From the NCBI GenBank assembly GCA_938044045.1, contig CALIQN010000043.1:1-20350 (forward strand): a DNA stretch of 20,350 bases, given 5' to 3'. This stretch comes from an uncultured Peptococcaceae bacterium. Its GTDB lineage: Bacteria; Bacillota; Peptococcia; Peptococcales; Peptococcaceae. Below, piece by piece: positions 14,432 through 20,350 of this stretch; position 1 is the first letter of the stretch, and the number at the start of each line of letters is the position of its first letter. Below the pieces are notes generated by a model. That model saw only the letters and a list, made by a program, of their open reading frames with translations. It did no database searches and was not told where the DNA came from. Position numbers and translations under genes: made by a program.

Positions 14432-15796
14432 ATGGAATATCGTATAGAAAAAGATACCTTAGGTGAGGTCAAGGTACTTCTAAACGCTCTTTGGGGGGCA
14501 CAAACAGAACGTAGCCGTCAGAATTTTACTATTGGCACCCAACGCATGCCTCTTGAAGTGATTTATGCTTTAGTTTCTATCAAAAAGGCTGCTGCCAGGG
14601 CCAATTTGGCTTATGGTAAGTTAAGTGAGGAGAAAGCAGTTGTTATTGACAAGGTATGTGATGACTTGCTTTTGGGTCAGTATGAGGAAGCCTTTCCCCT
14701 TAAGGTCTGGCAGACAGGAAGTGGCACCCAGACAAATATGAATGTCAATGAGGTCATTGCCAATCTTGCCAAAAAAGAAGGTGTGCTTATCCATCCCAAT
14801 GATGATGTCAATATGAGCCAATCTTCAAATGATACCTTTCCCACCAGTATGCACCTTGCAGCAAGAGAATTAATTGTAGGGTATTTACTCCCTAAATTAG
14901 AGGAGATGGAAACAGCTTTCCTAAAAATAGAAGAGGAAAATGCCTCTGTTCTTAAATGTGGTCGCACGCACCTACAAGATGCGACCCCTTTACGTTTTTC
15001 TCAAGAAGTGAGTGGCTGGCGTTATATGCTCATCGAAAGCCGTAAAGAAATCTTACTAGGTTTAGAAAGACTTTCTTATCTGGCGATAGGTGGTACCGCT
15101 GTCGGTACTGGGCTTAATGCCCCTAAAGGCTTTGGCCAAGAGGTTGTCAAGCACTTGAGTGAAATGTATCAAAAAGACTACTATGTGAGTGACAATTATT
15201 TCCATGCCCTTACCAGTAAAGATGCTCTAGTCTTTACCCATGGCGCCCTTAAAGCATTGGCTTGTAACTTGTTAAAAATCGCCAATGATATTAGACATTT
15301 GGCTTCAGGGCCACGGACAGGCTTGGGGGAACTGATTTTACCGGCCAATGAGCCAGGCTCTTCTATCATGCCAGGCAAGGTCAATCCTACCCAGTGTGAG
15401 GCCTTAAGTATGGTTGCCGTTCAAGTGATGGGTAATGATATGACAGTGAGTGTGGCAGCTTCTCAAGGTAATTTTGAACTCAATGTTTATATGCCGGTAA
15501 TAATTTATAATTTTATTGAATCGGTTAAGCTCTTAGCTGAGGCAATGGAAAGCTTTACAAAAAATGCTTTAGCAGGGCTAAAAGTCAATCATGGGCAAAT
15601 GCAGGAAAACTTAGAAAAGTCCTTAATGCTAGTTACTGCCTTAAATGCTGTAATAGGGTATGAAAATTCTGCTAAGATAGCAAAACTGGCGTATCAGAAG
15701 GGTATAACTTTAAAAGAGGCTTGTTTAGAATTAGGACTTTTAGATGAACAAACCTTTGATGAAGTTGTTAATCCCTTAAAAATGATAGGAGAGTAA
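14432..15796 (+). CDS. fumC: Fumarate hydratase class II
   Basis: This 454-residue enzyme interconverts fumarate and L-malate in the cytosol. It is the oxygen-stable, Fe-S-free type of the fumarase/aspartase superfamily. Diagnostic segments are WQTGSGTQTNMNVNEV (93-108), MSQSSNDTFPT (128-138), GRTHLQDATPL (177-187, with His180) and the mobile SS loop GSSIMPGKVNPTQCE (309-323) that carries the catalytic Ser. NPTQCE favours fumarase over aspartase. Near the N-terminus ALWGAQTERS is normal, but the preceding residues VLLN replace the usual VPAD-type segment. GGGAG at 14421-14425 supports the start. An Spx/ArsC-like gene follows after 1 nt and is surely co-transcribed. Confidence 0.95.
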   Translation: MEYRIEKDTLGEVKVLLNALWGAQTERSRQNFTIGTQRMPLEVIYALVSIKKAAARANLAYGKLSEEKAVVIDKVCDDLLLGQYEEAFPLKVWQTGSGTQTNMNVNEVIANLAKKEGVLIHPNDDVNMSQSSNDTFPTSMHLAARELIVGYLLPKLEEMETAFLKIEEENASVLKCGRTHLQDATPLRFSQEVSGWRYMLIESRKEILLGLERLSYLAIGGTAVGTGLNAPKGFGQEVVKHLSEMYQKDYYVSDNYFHALTSKDALVFTHGALKALACNLLKIANDIRHLASGPRTGLGELILPANEPGSSIMPGKVNPTQCEALSMVAVQVMGNDMTVSVAASQGNFELNVYMPVIIYNFIESVKLLAEAMESFTKNALAGLKVNHGQMQENLEKSLMLVTALNAVIGYENSAKIAKLAYQKGITLKEACLELGLLDEQTFDEVVNPLKMIGE

Positions 15797-15797
15797 G

Positions 15798-16148
15798 ATG
15801 AAATTTTATTATTACCCAAAATGTTCGACTTGCCAAAAGGCAAAAAAATGGCTAGAAAGTCATCAATTAGACTTTGAAGCCATTGATATTACCCAAGTGA
15901 GACCAACTAAGGAAGAATTTTTAACACTTTTTGAGAAAAGTGGCTATGAAAGTAAGAAGTTTTTTAACACCAGTGGCATACTGTATCGAGAAGGTAACTA
16001 CAAAGAAAAACTAGCCAAGTTATCAGACAGTGAGCGTGCTGATATCTTGGCTAGTGAGGGGATGCTAGTGAAACGTCCCTTACTCATAAAAAATGATAAG
16101 GTGCTTTTAGGGTTTAAAGAAGAAAACTATCTTAGCTTGTTAGACTAA
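15798..16148 (+). CDS. Spx/ArsC family thioredoxin-fold protein
   Basis: This 116-residue cytosolic protein of the Spx/MgsR/YffB (arsenate reductase-like) family has the redox motif CSTC at Cys9-Cys12 and the family segment KRPLL (92-96) with Arg93. ArsC enzymes use the first Cys to reduce arsenate, while Spx-type proteins bind RNA polymerase under thiol stress. The CxxC, small size and lack of neighbouring arsR or arsB genes argue against a dedicated arsenate resistance role, but function cannot be settled. The start is 1 nt after the fumC stop, with its ribosome binding site (GGAGAG) inside the end of fumC. Its stop overlaps the stop of the convergent HPP gene by 3 nt. Confidence 0.85.
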   Translation: MKFYYYPKCSTCQKAKKWLESHQLDFEAIDITQVRPTKEEFLTLFEKSGYESKKFFNTSGILYREGNYKEKLAKLSDSERADILASEGMLVKRPLLIKNDKVLLGFKEENYLSLLD

Positions 16149-16672
16149 CGCTTTCTCATAGGATAGGTACGTTCCTCAGAGAAACGATTGACAATAATCG
16201 CCACAAGTATCATAAAACTGATACCAATAGCAACAGGGAAGAGGATAAATGACCAACTGGCATGAGAAAACATGGCGACAAGTGTGGTTGATCCTCCTGG
16301 TGGATGCAAGGTATCTGTCATTGACATGGCAAGAATGCTTAAGGTGACAGCGAGGGTCATTGACCACCACGTTAAACCAAAGAATTGGTAACAGCTGACA
16401 CCAAAAAATGCTGAGATGATGTGTCCCCCGATGGCATTTCTAGGCTGTGCTAAGGCAACAGTAGGTGCAGCAAAGAGTAGTACAGCCGAGGCGCCAAAAG
16501 GAGGAATTAATAAAATAATCTCAAGGTGGTTATGAAAAAGCGCAAGCACGCTTATTGCAAGTCCCGTACCAAGAGCAGTAAAGAAAAGTTCTGCCCAAGT
16601 GATACGTGGATTAAAAAGATAAAAACCTTTTTCCTCTTTTGCCTGAGGAAAAACACGACCGTAAAAACGCAT
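16145..16672 (-). CDS. HPP family integral membrane protein
   Basis: This 175-residue protein has about four transmembrane helices and the eponymous HPPGGST (residues 123-129, in TDTLHPPGGST). PPFGASAVLLFAAP (57-70) and AQPRNAIGGH (75-84) are the other conserved HPP blocks. Plant and cyanobacterial HPP proteins have been linked to nitrite transport; the bacterial role is not settled. The frame extends to a TTG at 16690, but AGAAGGGGA lies inside that extension, so ATG 16672 is the start. The preceding terminator leaves only ~18 nt before it, so expression depends on read-through of the queF terminator or a promoter inside queF. It converges on and overlaps the Spx-like gene with no terminator between. 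Confidence 0.85.
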   Translation of the reverse strand: MRFYGRVFPQAKEEKGFYLFNPRITWAELFFTALGTGLAISVLALFHNHLEIILLIPPFGASAVLLFAAPTVALAQPRNAIGGHIISAFFGVSCYQFFGLTWWSMTLAVTLSILAMSMTDTLHPPGGSTTLVAMFSHASWSFILFPVAIGISFMILVAIIVNRFSEERTYPMRKR

Positions 16673-16690
16673 AACAAGTCCCCTTCTCAA

Positions 16691-16718
16691 AAAAGCTAGA
16701 GCGAATGCTCTAGCTTTT
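16691..16718 (-). terminator. Terminator at the end of the queT-queF unit
   Basis: AAAAGCTAGAGC (16718-16707 on the minus strand) pairs perfectly with GCTCTAGCTTTT (16702-16691) over a 4-nt loop, and more T's follow. Its 5' base overlaps the queF stop codon at 16719-16717, and the HPP ribosome binding site follows immediately. Confidence 0.85.
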
Positions 16719-17196
16719 ATCTATTATCAACTTTTTCTGGTGAAAGGTCATGCAGTTTTAACCTTTCCCAAGCAAAGCTTTCCCATTTCGTTTCTATTTT
16801 ACCATAGTTAGCATAGGGGTCAATAGAAATCCCACCACGAGGGGTAAATTTTCCCCAGACTTCAATATAGAGAGGATCTAATAAGTCCACCAAATCATTT
16901 AGGATAATATTCACACAGTCCTCATGAAAGTCACCATGATTTCTAAAGCTAAAAAGATAGAGCTTTAAAGACTTGCTTTCGACAAGAAAGTCTTGCGGAA
17001 TATAGGAAATATAAATGGTTGCAAAGTCTGGTTGCCCAGTGATAGGACAAAGACTGGTGAATTCAGGGGCATTAAATTTGACAAAGTAGGGACGTTTGGG
17101 ATGCTTGTTTTTAAATTTTTCTAAAATTTGAGGGCTATAGGTCGTAGGATAGGGTACATTTTCTTGACCTAAGAGACTTAAGTTTTCTTTGTTCAT
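16717..17196 (-). CDS. queF: NADPH-dependent 7-cyano-7-deazaguanine (preQ0) reductase QueF
   Basis: QueF reduces the nitrile of preQ0 to the aminomethyl group of preQ1 in queuosine synthesis. This is the short, unimodular type (159 residues), as in Bacillus. The catalytic region is EFTSLCPITGQPDFA (Cys50 forms the thioimide, Asp57 acts in proton transfer). The QueF motif ESKSLKLYLFSFRNHGDFHE (73-92) contributes NADPH binding and the substrate Glu/His residues. AAGGAG lies inside the last codons of queT, and only one base separates the queT stop from the queF ATG, so translation is likely coupled. The unit is read from the preQ1 riboswitch upstream of queT. Confidence 0.96.
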   Translation of the reverse strand: MNKENLSLLGQENVPYPTTYSPQILEKFKNKHPKRPYFVKFNAPEFTSLCPITGQPDFATIYISYIPQDFLVESKSLKLYLFSFRNHGDFHEDCVNIILNDLVDLLDPLYIEVWGKFTPRGGISIDPYANYGKIETKWESFAWERLKLHDLSPEKVDNR

Positions 17197-17197
17197 G

Positions 17198-17680
17198 TTA
17201 ACTCCTTGAGAGACGTTTTTCTAAGGTGATGACGAGTAAATAGCCTATAAAAGCAGGAATAATTTGTCCGATAATAACGCTAGTGGCAAGTACCCAATAA
17301 GGCAAATCAAGCAAGATATGAAGATAAAGGGGTACGCCCAGTCCTGGGATGAAGATAATCGGGAAGATAATGAGAAATCTTGGTAGATTGAGCTTTCTAA
17401 TCAGTACAATACTTGACGAGGTGAGTAGACCAACGACCAAGCCCCCGATAATATCAGCAATACCTAGTCCACCCATTAAGGTATTTGAAAGAGCATTTGC
17501 TAAACCAGAGGGTAAAATCAGAAAAGGAAATAAACTAGAAAAAGCATACAGCGAAGTAGCAATTCTAATTTGGTATTGCCCAAAGGAAAAACTTTGGGTA
17601 AAGAACATGAGGGCAATGTAGCTTGCCATAAAGATGCCAGAAATGGCAACTTTTCTTGCGATAGAATCTGGTTGTTTCAT
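17198..17680 (-). CDS. queT: Queuosine precursor transporter QueT
   Basis: QueT is a 160-residue membrane protein with about five hydrophobic helices. In Bacillota it is the substrate-binding (S) component of an ECF-type transporter for queuosine precursors. The family pattern is clear in GQYQIRIATSLYAFSSLFPF (54-ish) and LPSGLANALSNTLMGGLG, followed by IADIIGG. It needs the shared ECF energising module (EcfA/EcfA'/EcfT), which is not encoded here. AAAGGAG lies 9 nt before ATG 17680. Riboswitch and terminator directly upstream couple its synthesis to preQ1. Since queCDE are absent from this window, the pair QueT-QueF suggests uptake of preQ0 followed by reduction, although the missing genes may lie elsewhere. 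Confidence 0.93.
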   Translation of the reverse strand: MKQPDSIARKVAISGIFMASYIALMFFTQSFSFGQYQIRIATSLYAFSSLFPFLILPSGLANALSNTLMGGLGIADIIGGLVVGLLTSSSIVLIRKLNLPRFLIIFPIIFIPGLGVPLYLHILLDLPYWVLATSVIIGQIIPAFIGYLLVITLEKRLSRS

Positions 17681-17706
17681 TGATAATTTCTCCTTTTTGG
17701 AACAAT

Positions 17707-17738
17707 AAAAAAAGCCCCCCTAAACAGGGAGCAAAGCT
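17707..17738 (-). terminator. Riboswitch-controlled attenuator of queT
   Basis: On the minus strand GCTCCC (17732-17727) pairs with GGGGGC (within 17720-17714) and a T7 run follows at 17713-17707. The competing antiterminator would pair AGGGA from the aptamer tail (17752-17748) with TCCCT (17730-17726). The two pairings exclude each other. Confidence 0.85.
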
Positions 17739-17749
17739 ATTTATTATTC

Positions 17750-17789
17750 CCTAGTTTTGTTTAACGACAGGATGGTTTCGAACTGTCCC
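17750..17789 (-). ncRNA. preQ1-I riboswitch aptamer
   Basis: On the minus strand P1 is GACAG (17787-17783) with CTGTC (17770-17766). The 12-nt loop between includes TTCGAAACC and a C where preQ1 would pair. The A-rich tail TTAAACAAAACTAGG follows and can fold back into the pseudoknot. This is the layout of the small class I aptamer (compare the tail AACAAAACAAGG of the Thermoanaerobacter aptamer). It lies between a good promoter and the queT attenuator, so ligand binding would favour termination. Confidence 0.88.
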
Positions 17790-17793
17790 ATTC

Positions 17794-17822
17794 AGAATAG
17801 CAAAAATGAGTGTAACTTTCAA
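17794..17822 (-). promoter_or_regulatory. queT-queF promoter
   Basis: On the minus strand TTGAAA (17822-17817) and TATTCT (17799-17794) are 17 nt apart. Transcription would start about at the first base of the riboswitch. Confidence 0.75.
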
Positions 17823-17858
17823 GTCTATTAAAATAAACAGAAAAGTAACAAAAAAATA

Positions 17859-17887
17859 TAGACAAAACGATATAAAACTATTATAAT
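17859..17887 (+). promoter_or_regulatory. Promoter of the small lipoprotein
   Basis: TAGACA (17859-17864) and TATAAT (17882-17887) are 17 nt apart and point to the lipoprotein gene. It stands back-to-back with the queT promoter. Confidence 0.65.
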
Positions 17888-17941
17888 AAGATTATAGGTA
17901 TATGTTGTATAGGTTTAAAGACAAAGGAGGAATGAAGTAAG

Positions 17942-18307
17942 ATGAGCAAAAAGCTATACATGTTTGTAAGCACTTTTTTATTATGTGTGCTTTTAGCTGG
18001 TTGTGGTGCAAATATGTCAGCTAGTCCTAACTTAGGGACTTGGGAGGCAGAAAGTGCCAGTATGTCCGGTGTTGAACTTGCAATCAGTGACATTATGCCA
18101 GGTGGTTTTACTTTTATTTTAAATGCAGATGGTTCTTGTGAACTTCATGTAAATGGTCAAACAGAAAAAGGTAAGTGGAAAGATACTGAAGATGGCTTTA
18201 TTGTAGAAGATGAAATTACCTTCAAAACTGATGGTGATAAGGCTGTTTGTGATTATGATGGTGTTACTATGAATTTTAAAAGAACGGCAAAAGCTGAAGG
18301 GAAATAG
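17942..18307 (+). CDS. Small lipoprotein of unknown function
   Basis: This 121-residue exported lipoprotein has a basic N-terminus, a hydrophobic core and the lipobox LLAGC (Cys21). The mature part, ~100 residues, reads as a compact beta-sheet domain: GTWEAESA near its start, then FTFILNADGSCELHVNG, KGKWKDTEDGFIVEDEITF and VTMNFKR. GTW and KGKW blocks are typical of small lipocalin-like lipoproteins in Bacillota that have no known function. Two further Cys residues in the mature part (CELHV and AVCDYD) could pair. AAAGGAGG lies at 17923-17930, 11 nt before the ATG. A closer ATG at 17932 is followed by one codon and a stop, so it is not used. The gene is monocistronic. Confidence 0.8.
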   Translation: MSKKLYMFVSTFLLCVLLAGCGANMSASPNLGTWEAESASMSGVELAISDIMPGGFTFILNADGSCELHVNGQTEKGKWKDTEDGFIVEDEITFKTDGDKAVCDYDGVTMNFKRTAKAEGK

Positions 18308-18416
18308 GACACTGTAAAAAATAACACGATACCTAAAGTACTAGCTTTTCTAGTCAGAGGAAAGTGAAGTAATACGATCCAAAAACCTATACGTTATTTG
18401 AATGCTATTTTAAGTA

Positions 18417-18457
18417 AAAAAGACTTCAATTTTTTGAATGAAAATTGAAGTCTTTTT
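18417..18457. terminator. Bidirectional terminator between lipoprotein and YvlD-like genes
   Basis: A perfect 17-bp stem (18417-18433 with 18441-18457) closes a 7-nt loop and has A5 and T5 ends. It can stop both the lipoprotein transcript and the convergent uvrC-yvlD-like transcript. The 110 nt between it and the lipoprotein stop hold no gene that I can support. Confidence 0.9.
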
Positions 18458-18467
18458 CTTTTTGTCT

Positions 18468-18803
18468 TTAATCATTGAGACCAACCAACCAAGATAGGAC
18501 AGAATTAATGACGCTAATAATAAGAGCAGCCAAAACAGCTGTCCAAAAACCAGAAATACTCATACCATCAACGACTAAGCTGGTGAGTTTGATCATCGTA
18601 CCACTGACAACAAAGGTAAATAATCCCAAGGTGAGGACATTTACCGGTAAGGTAAAGAGTAACATTACAGGTCTAATGACAGCATTAAAAATGGACAACA
18701 CAATACCTGCAATAAGAAAACTGCCTATAGTGTCAAAGTAAAGCCCTTCTAGCAAAATAGAGGTCGCATAAAGGGAGAGTAAATAGACGACAAAAGATTT
18801 CAT
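18468..18803 (-). CDS. Small membrane protein, phage holin 4_2 / YvlD family
   Basis: This 111-residue protein has four hydrophobic helices and the family pattern ISxFNAVIRPVxxLxTLPxNxLTLGLFTFV, seen here as IFNAVIRPVMLLFTLPVNV (38-56) and LTLGLFTFVV (58-67). The family name comes from similarity to holins, but members are ordinary chromosomal membrane proteins (for example YvlD in Bacillus) of unclear role. It begins 29 nt after the uvrC stop with GAGGGGAT as ribosome binding site, so it is the last gene of that transcript. Confidence 0.85.
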   Translation of the reverse strand: MKSFVVYLLSLYATSILLEGLYFDTIGSFLIAGIVLSIFNAVIRPVMLLFTLPVNVLTLGLFTFVVSGTMIKLTSLVVDGMSISGFWTAVLAALIISVINSVLSWLVGLND

Positions 18804-18832
18804 GAGTATCCCCTCTCTGATTGCAAAAGATT

Positions 18833-20350
18833 TTATTTTTCTTTTGCTTTTAATTGCATTTGCAAAGTATAGTGTGATTTTAACGCATAATAAAGGGTAT
18901 TTGCAACCTCTTTTGGCAAGCCTTCCACCATCTCTAGGTCTTCAAGGGAGGCATTAACAATGGCTTTAAAGCTACCAAAATGCGCTAAAAGTAGGGATTT
19001 ACGCTTTTGACCAATGCCTGGAATATCATCAAGGATGGAGGCAAGTTGACGTTTGGCACGTAAAGAGCGGTGAAAGGTAATGGCAAAACGGTGACTTTCA
19101 TCACGGAGCCTTTGAATCAGATAAAGTTCATAAGAATCTCGTGGCAAGACGATAGCCTCTTCAACGCCTTCTTTAAATAAAAGCTCTTCTTCCTTAGCCA
19201 AGCTAAAAGTAGGGATAAAGTCATAACCTACTTCTCTCATGGCTTTTCTGGCATAGCCTAGTTGTCCCTTACCACCATCTATAATCACCAAATCAGGTAG
19301 ATGGGAAAATTTTTTATCTTGGCGTTCTTTTTCTTTTTCCACATGACTAAAGCGCCGTGTGATGACCTCATACATACTGAGAAAGTCGTTTGGCCCTTCG
19401 ACTGTTTTGATTTTAAATTTACGATATTCACTTTTTTTAGGTTTACCATCCTCAAAGACAACCATTGAAGCAACAGAATCACTACCTTGAATATTGGAAA
19501 TATCGTAGCATTCAATGCGGCGAGGTAAGTTTTCTAAATGTAAAAAGCCTTGAAGCTTTTCGAGTGCTTTTAGTGTTCTATCCTCTTCATAAGCTTGAGT
19601 ATTAGGACGTTTGGCAAGGGCTTCAAGGGCATTTTTTTTGACCAGTTCCATGAGCTTTTTATGGTCACCACGTTGTGGAATATGAAAACTGACTTTTTTG
19701 CCATGCTTGCTACTGAGTAATTCCTCTAAAGCCTCTTGATCTGAAAAGGGACGATAAACCTCTATGACTTTGGGTACAGAGGCTTGTTCAAGGTAAAATT
19801 GCTTGATAAAACTGGCAAAAATTTCATCATCATTATCGCTTTCTGTTGTTTTTAGAGGATAAGATTCTTTGCCCAGGAGCTTGCCTTTACGAATAAAAAA
19901 GACTTGGCATATGCTCCCTAAATGGTTACGCACCATGGCGACATAGTCTCTGTCTTCATCATGATCCAAAAGAACCTTTTGGCTTTCTTTTAAGGCACGA
20001 ATGGCCATGAGCTGGTCACGTTTGATTTTAGCTTCTTCAAATTCTAAATTTTCAGCGTGCTGTGTCATTTCTTCTTCAAGTTTTTTTTCAATGAACTCAT
20101 TTTGACCATTAAAAAAACGTGCGATGTTTTGAATCATCCCTTGGTAAGCTTCTTGAGAAATCCTATCAACACACGGGGCAAGACAACGCTTGATATGAAA
20201 ATTGAGGCAAGGTTCGTGTTTATTGAATTTTGCCTTTGTACAAGTACGCAAAGGAAAAATTTGATGCAAGAGGTCTAGGGTTTCACGTAACTGGTAAACG
20301 CTAGGATAAGGGCCAAAATAAAGAGAGCCATCACGGATGACCTGTCTTGT
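18833..20350 (-). CDS. uvrC: UvrABC system protein C (5' end outside window)
   Basis: UvrC makes both incisions in nucleotide excision repair. The frame is open to the last base of the window, giving 505 residues. The codons beyond 20269 read VIRDGSLYFGPYPSVYQLRE, the normal UvrC sequence after the GIY-YIG nuclease. The missing N-terminal part, ~100 residues, is therefore off the edge and not lost. Visible are a four-Cys region (37, 48, 56, 60), the UVR motif (~80-117), the RNase H-like 5' nuclease with Asp283 in YDISN, Asp358 in IIDGGKGQ and His420, and the C-terminal helix-hairpin-helix pair beginning DDIPGIGQKRK (~441). Cys spacing x10-x7-x3 fits the [4Fe-4S] site reported for E. coli UvrC. 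It is followed by the YvlD-like gene. Confidence 0.97.
   Translation of the reverse strand, partial: TRQVIRDGSLYFGPYPSVYQLRETLDLLHQIFPLRTCTKAKFNKHEPCLNFHIKRCLAPCVDRISQEAYQGMIQNIARFFNGQNEFIEKKLEEEMTQHAENLEFEEAKIKRDQLMAIRALKESQKVLLDHDEDRDYVAMVRNHLGSICQVFFIRKGKLLGKESYPLKTTESDNDDEIFASFIKQFYLEQASVPKVIEVYRPFSDQEALEELLSSKHGKKVSFHIPQRGDHKKLMELVKKNALEALAKRPNTQAYEEDRTLKALEKLQGFLHLENLPRRIECYDISNIQGSDSVASMVVFEDGKPKKSEYRKFKIKTVEGPNDFLSMYEVITRRFSHVEKEKERQDKKFSHLPDLVIIDGGKGQLGYARKAMREVGYDFIPTFSLAKEEELLFKEGVEEAIVLPRDSYELYLIQRLRDESHRFAITFHRSLRAKRQLASILDDIPGIGQKRKSLLLAHFGSFKAIVNASLEDLEMVEGLPKEVANTLYYALKSHYTLQMQLKAKEK

Noticed and set aside
15798..16148. Arsenate reductase of an ars operon
   Set aside because: No arsR, arsB or acr3 gene is present, and the CxxC and size equally fit Spx/YffB-like proteins.
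16673..16690. TTG start for the HPP gene
   Set aside because: This stretch contains the ribosome binding site AGAAGGGG for ATG 16672.
17750..17789. preQ1-II (class II) riboswitch
   Set aside because: The element is too small, and the single-stem aptamer with an A-rich tail next to a transcription terminator is the class I layout.
18475..18741. Plus-strand frame opposite the YvlD-like gene
   Set aside because: The product is unlike any protein I know, while the minus-strand product matches a family and has a ribosome binding site.
18468..18803. Phage origin of the holin-like gene
   Set aside because: The family name is misleading; the gene sits behind uvrC in a housekeeping unit with no phage genes nearby.
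20267..20269. TTG start for a shorter uvrC
   Set aside because: The same frame is open to the window end and encodes normal UvrC sequence (YFGPYPSVYQLRE) upstream, so the codon is an internal Leu.

Overview
This is a stretch of an AT-rich bacterial chromosome that looks like a low-GC Gram-positive (Bacillota). The main reasons are strong AAGGAGG-type ribosome binding sites, intrinsic terminators after most units, lipobox lipoproteins, a QueT transporter under a preQ1-I riboswitch, an L19 leader upstream of rplS, and a D-aspartate-ligase-like ATP-grasp enzyme of the kind that builds interpeptide bridges in monoderm cell walls. I cannot name the genus. The genes are densely packed and almost all look intact. 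I see no transposase, integrase, CRISPR array, tRNA or rRNA.

Layout, left to right. (1) 1-391: the C-terminal end of an unrecognised protein, then a perfect 16-bp terminator hairpin. (2) 473-3262: a short-chain dehydrogenase and a lipid-anchored class B penicillin-binding protein with a MecA_N-like N-terminus, in one unit closed by a terminator. (3) 3289-6217: a ferrous iron uptake locus, feoA-feoA-feoB plus a 52-residue Cys-rich membrane protein. It has a candidate palindromic operator over the promoter, a terminator after feoB and another after the small gene. (4) 6229-7458 (minus): the D-aspartate-ligase-like ATP-grasp enzyme, convergent with feo. (5) 7529-10190: an FAD-dependent oxidoreductase and a secreted protein with an N-terminal copper-amine-oxidase-like domain and a CAP domain. 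(6) 10213-10661 (minus): rplS with a leader hairpin and its own promoter.

(7) 10836-14336: a two-gene unit that I consider the least explained part of the window. It has a 122-residue protein ending in E-x-L-D-I, then a 1009-residue protein with a beta-helix-like repeat domain fused to two CbxX/SpoVK-type AAA+ domains. (8) 14372-16148: fumarase (fumC) and an Spx/ArsC-like protein. (9) 16145-17822 (minus): promoter, preQ1-I riboswitch with attenuator, queT and queF, a terminator, then an HPP-family membrane protein. (10) 17859-18457: a small lipoprotein. (11) 18468-20350 (minus): uvrC, cut by the window end, followed by a small YvlD-like membrane protein.

Functionally most of the window is housekeeping: iron uptake, queuosine precursor salvage, cell-wall synthesis, translation, DNA repair and central metabolism. 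The two features that go beyond routine annotation are the E-x-L-D-I/beta-helix-AAA pair and the set of cis-regulatory RNA and DNA elements: the preQ1-I switch, the L19 leader and the feo palindromes.
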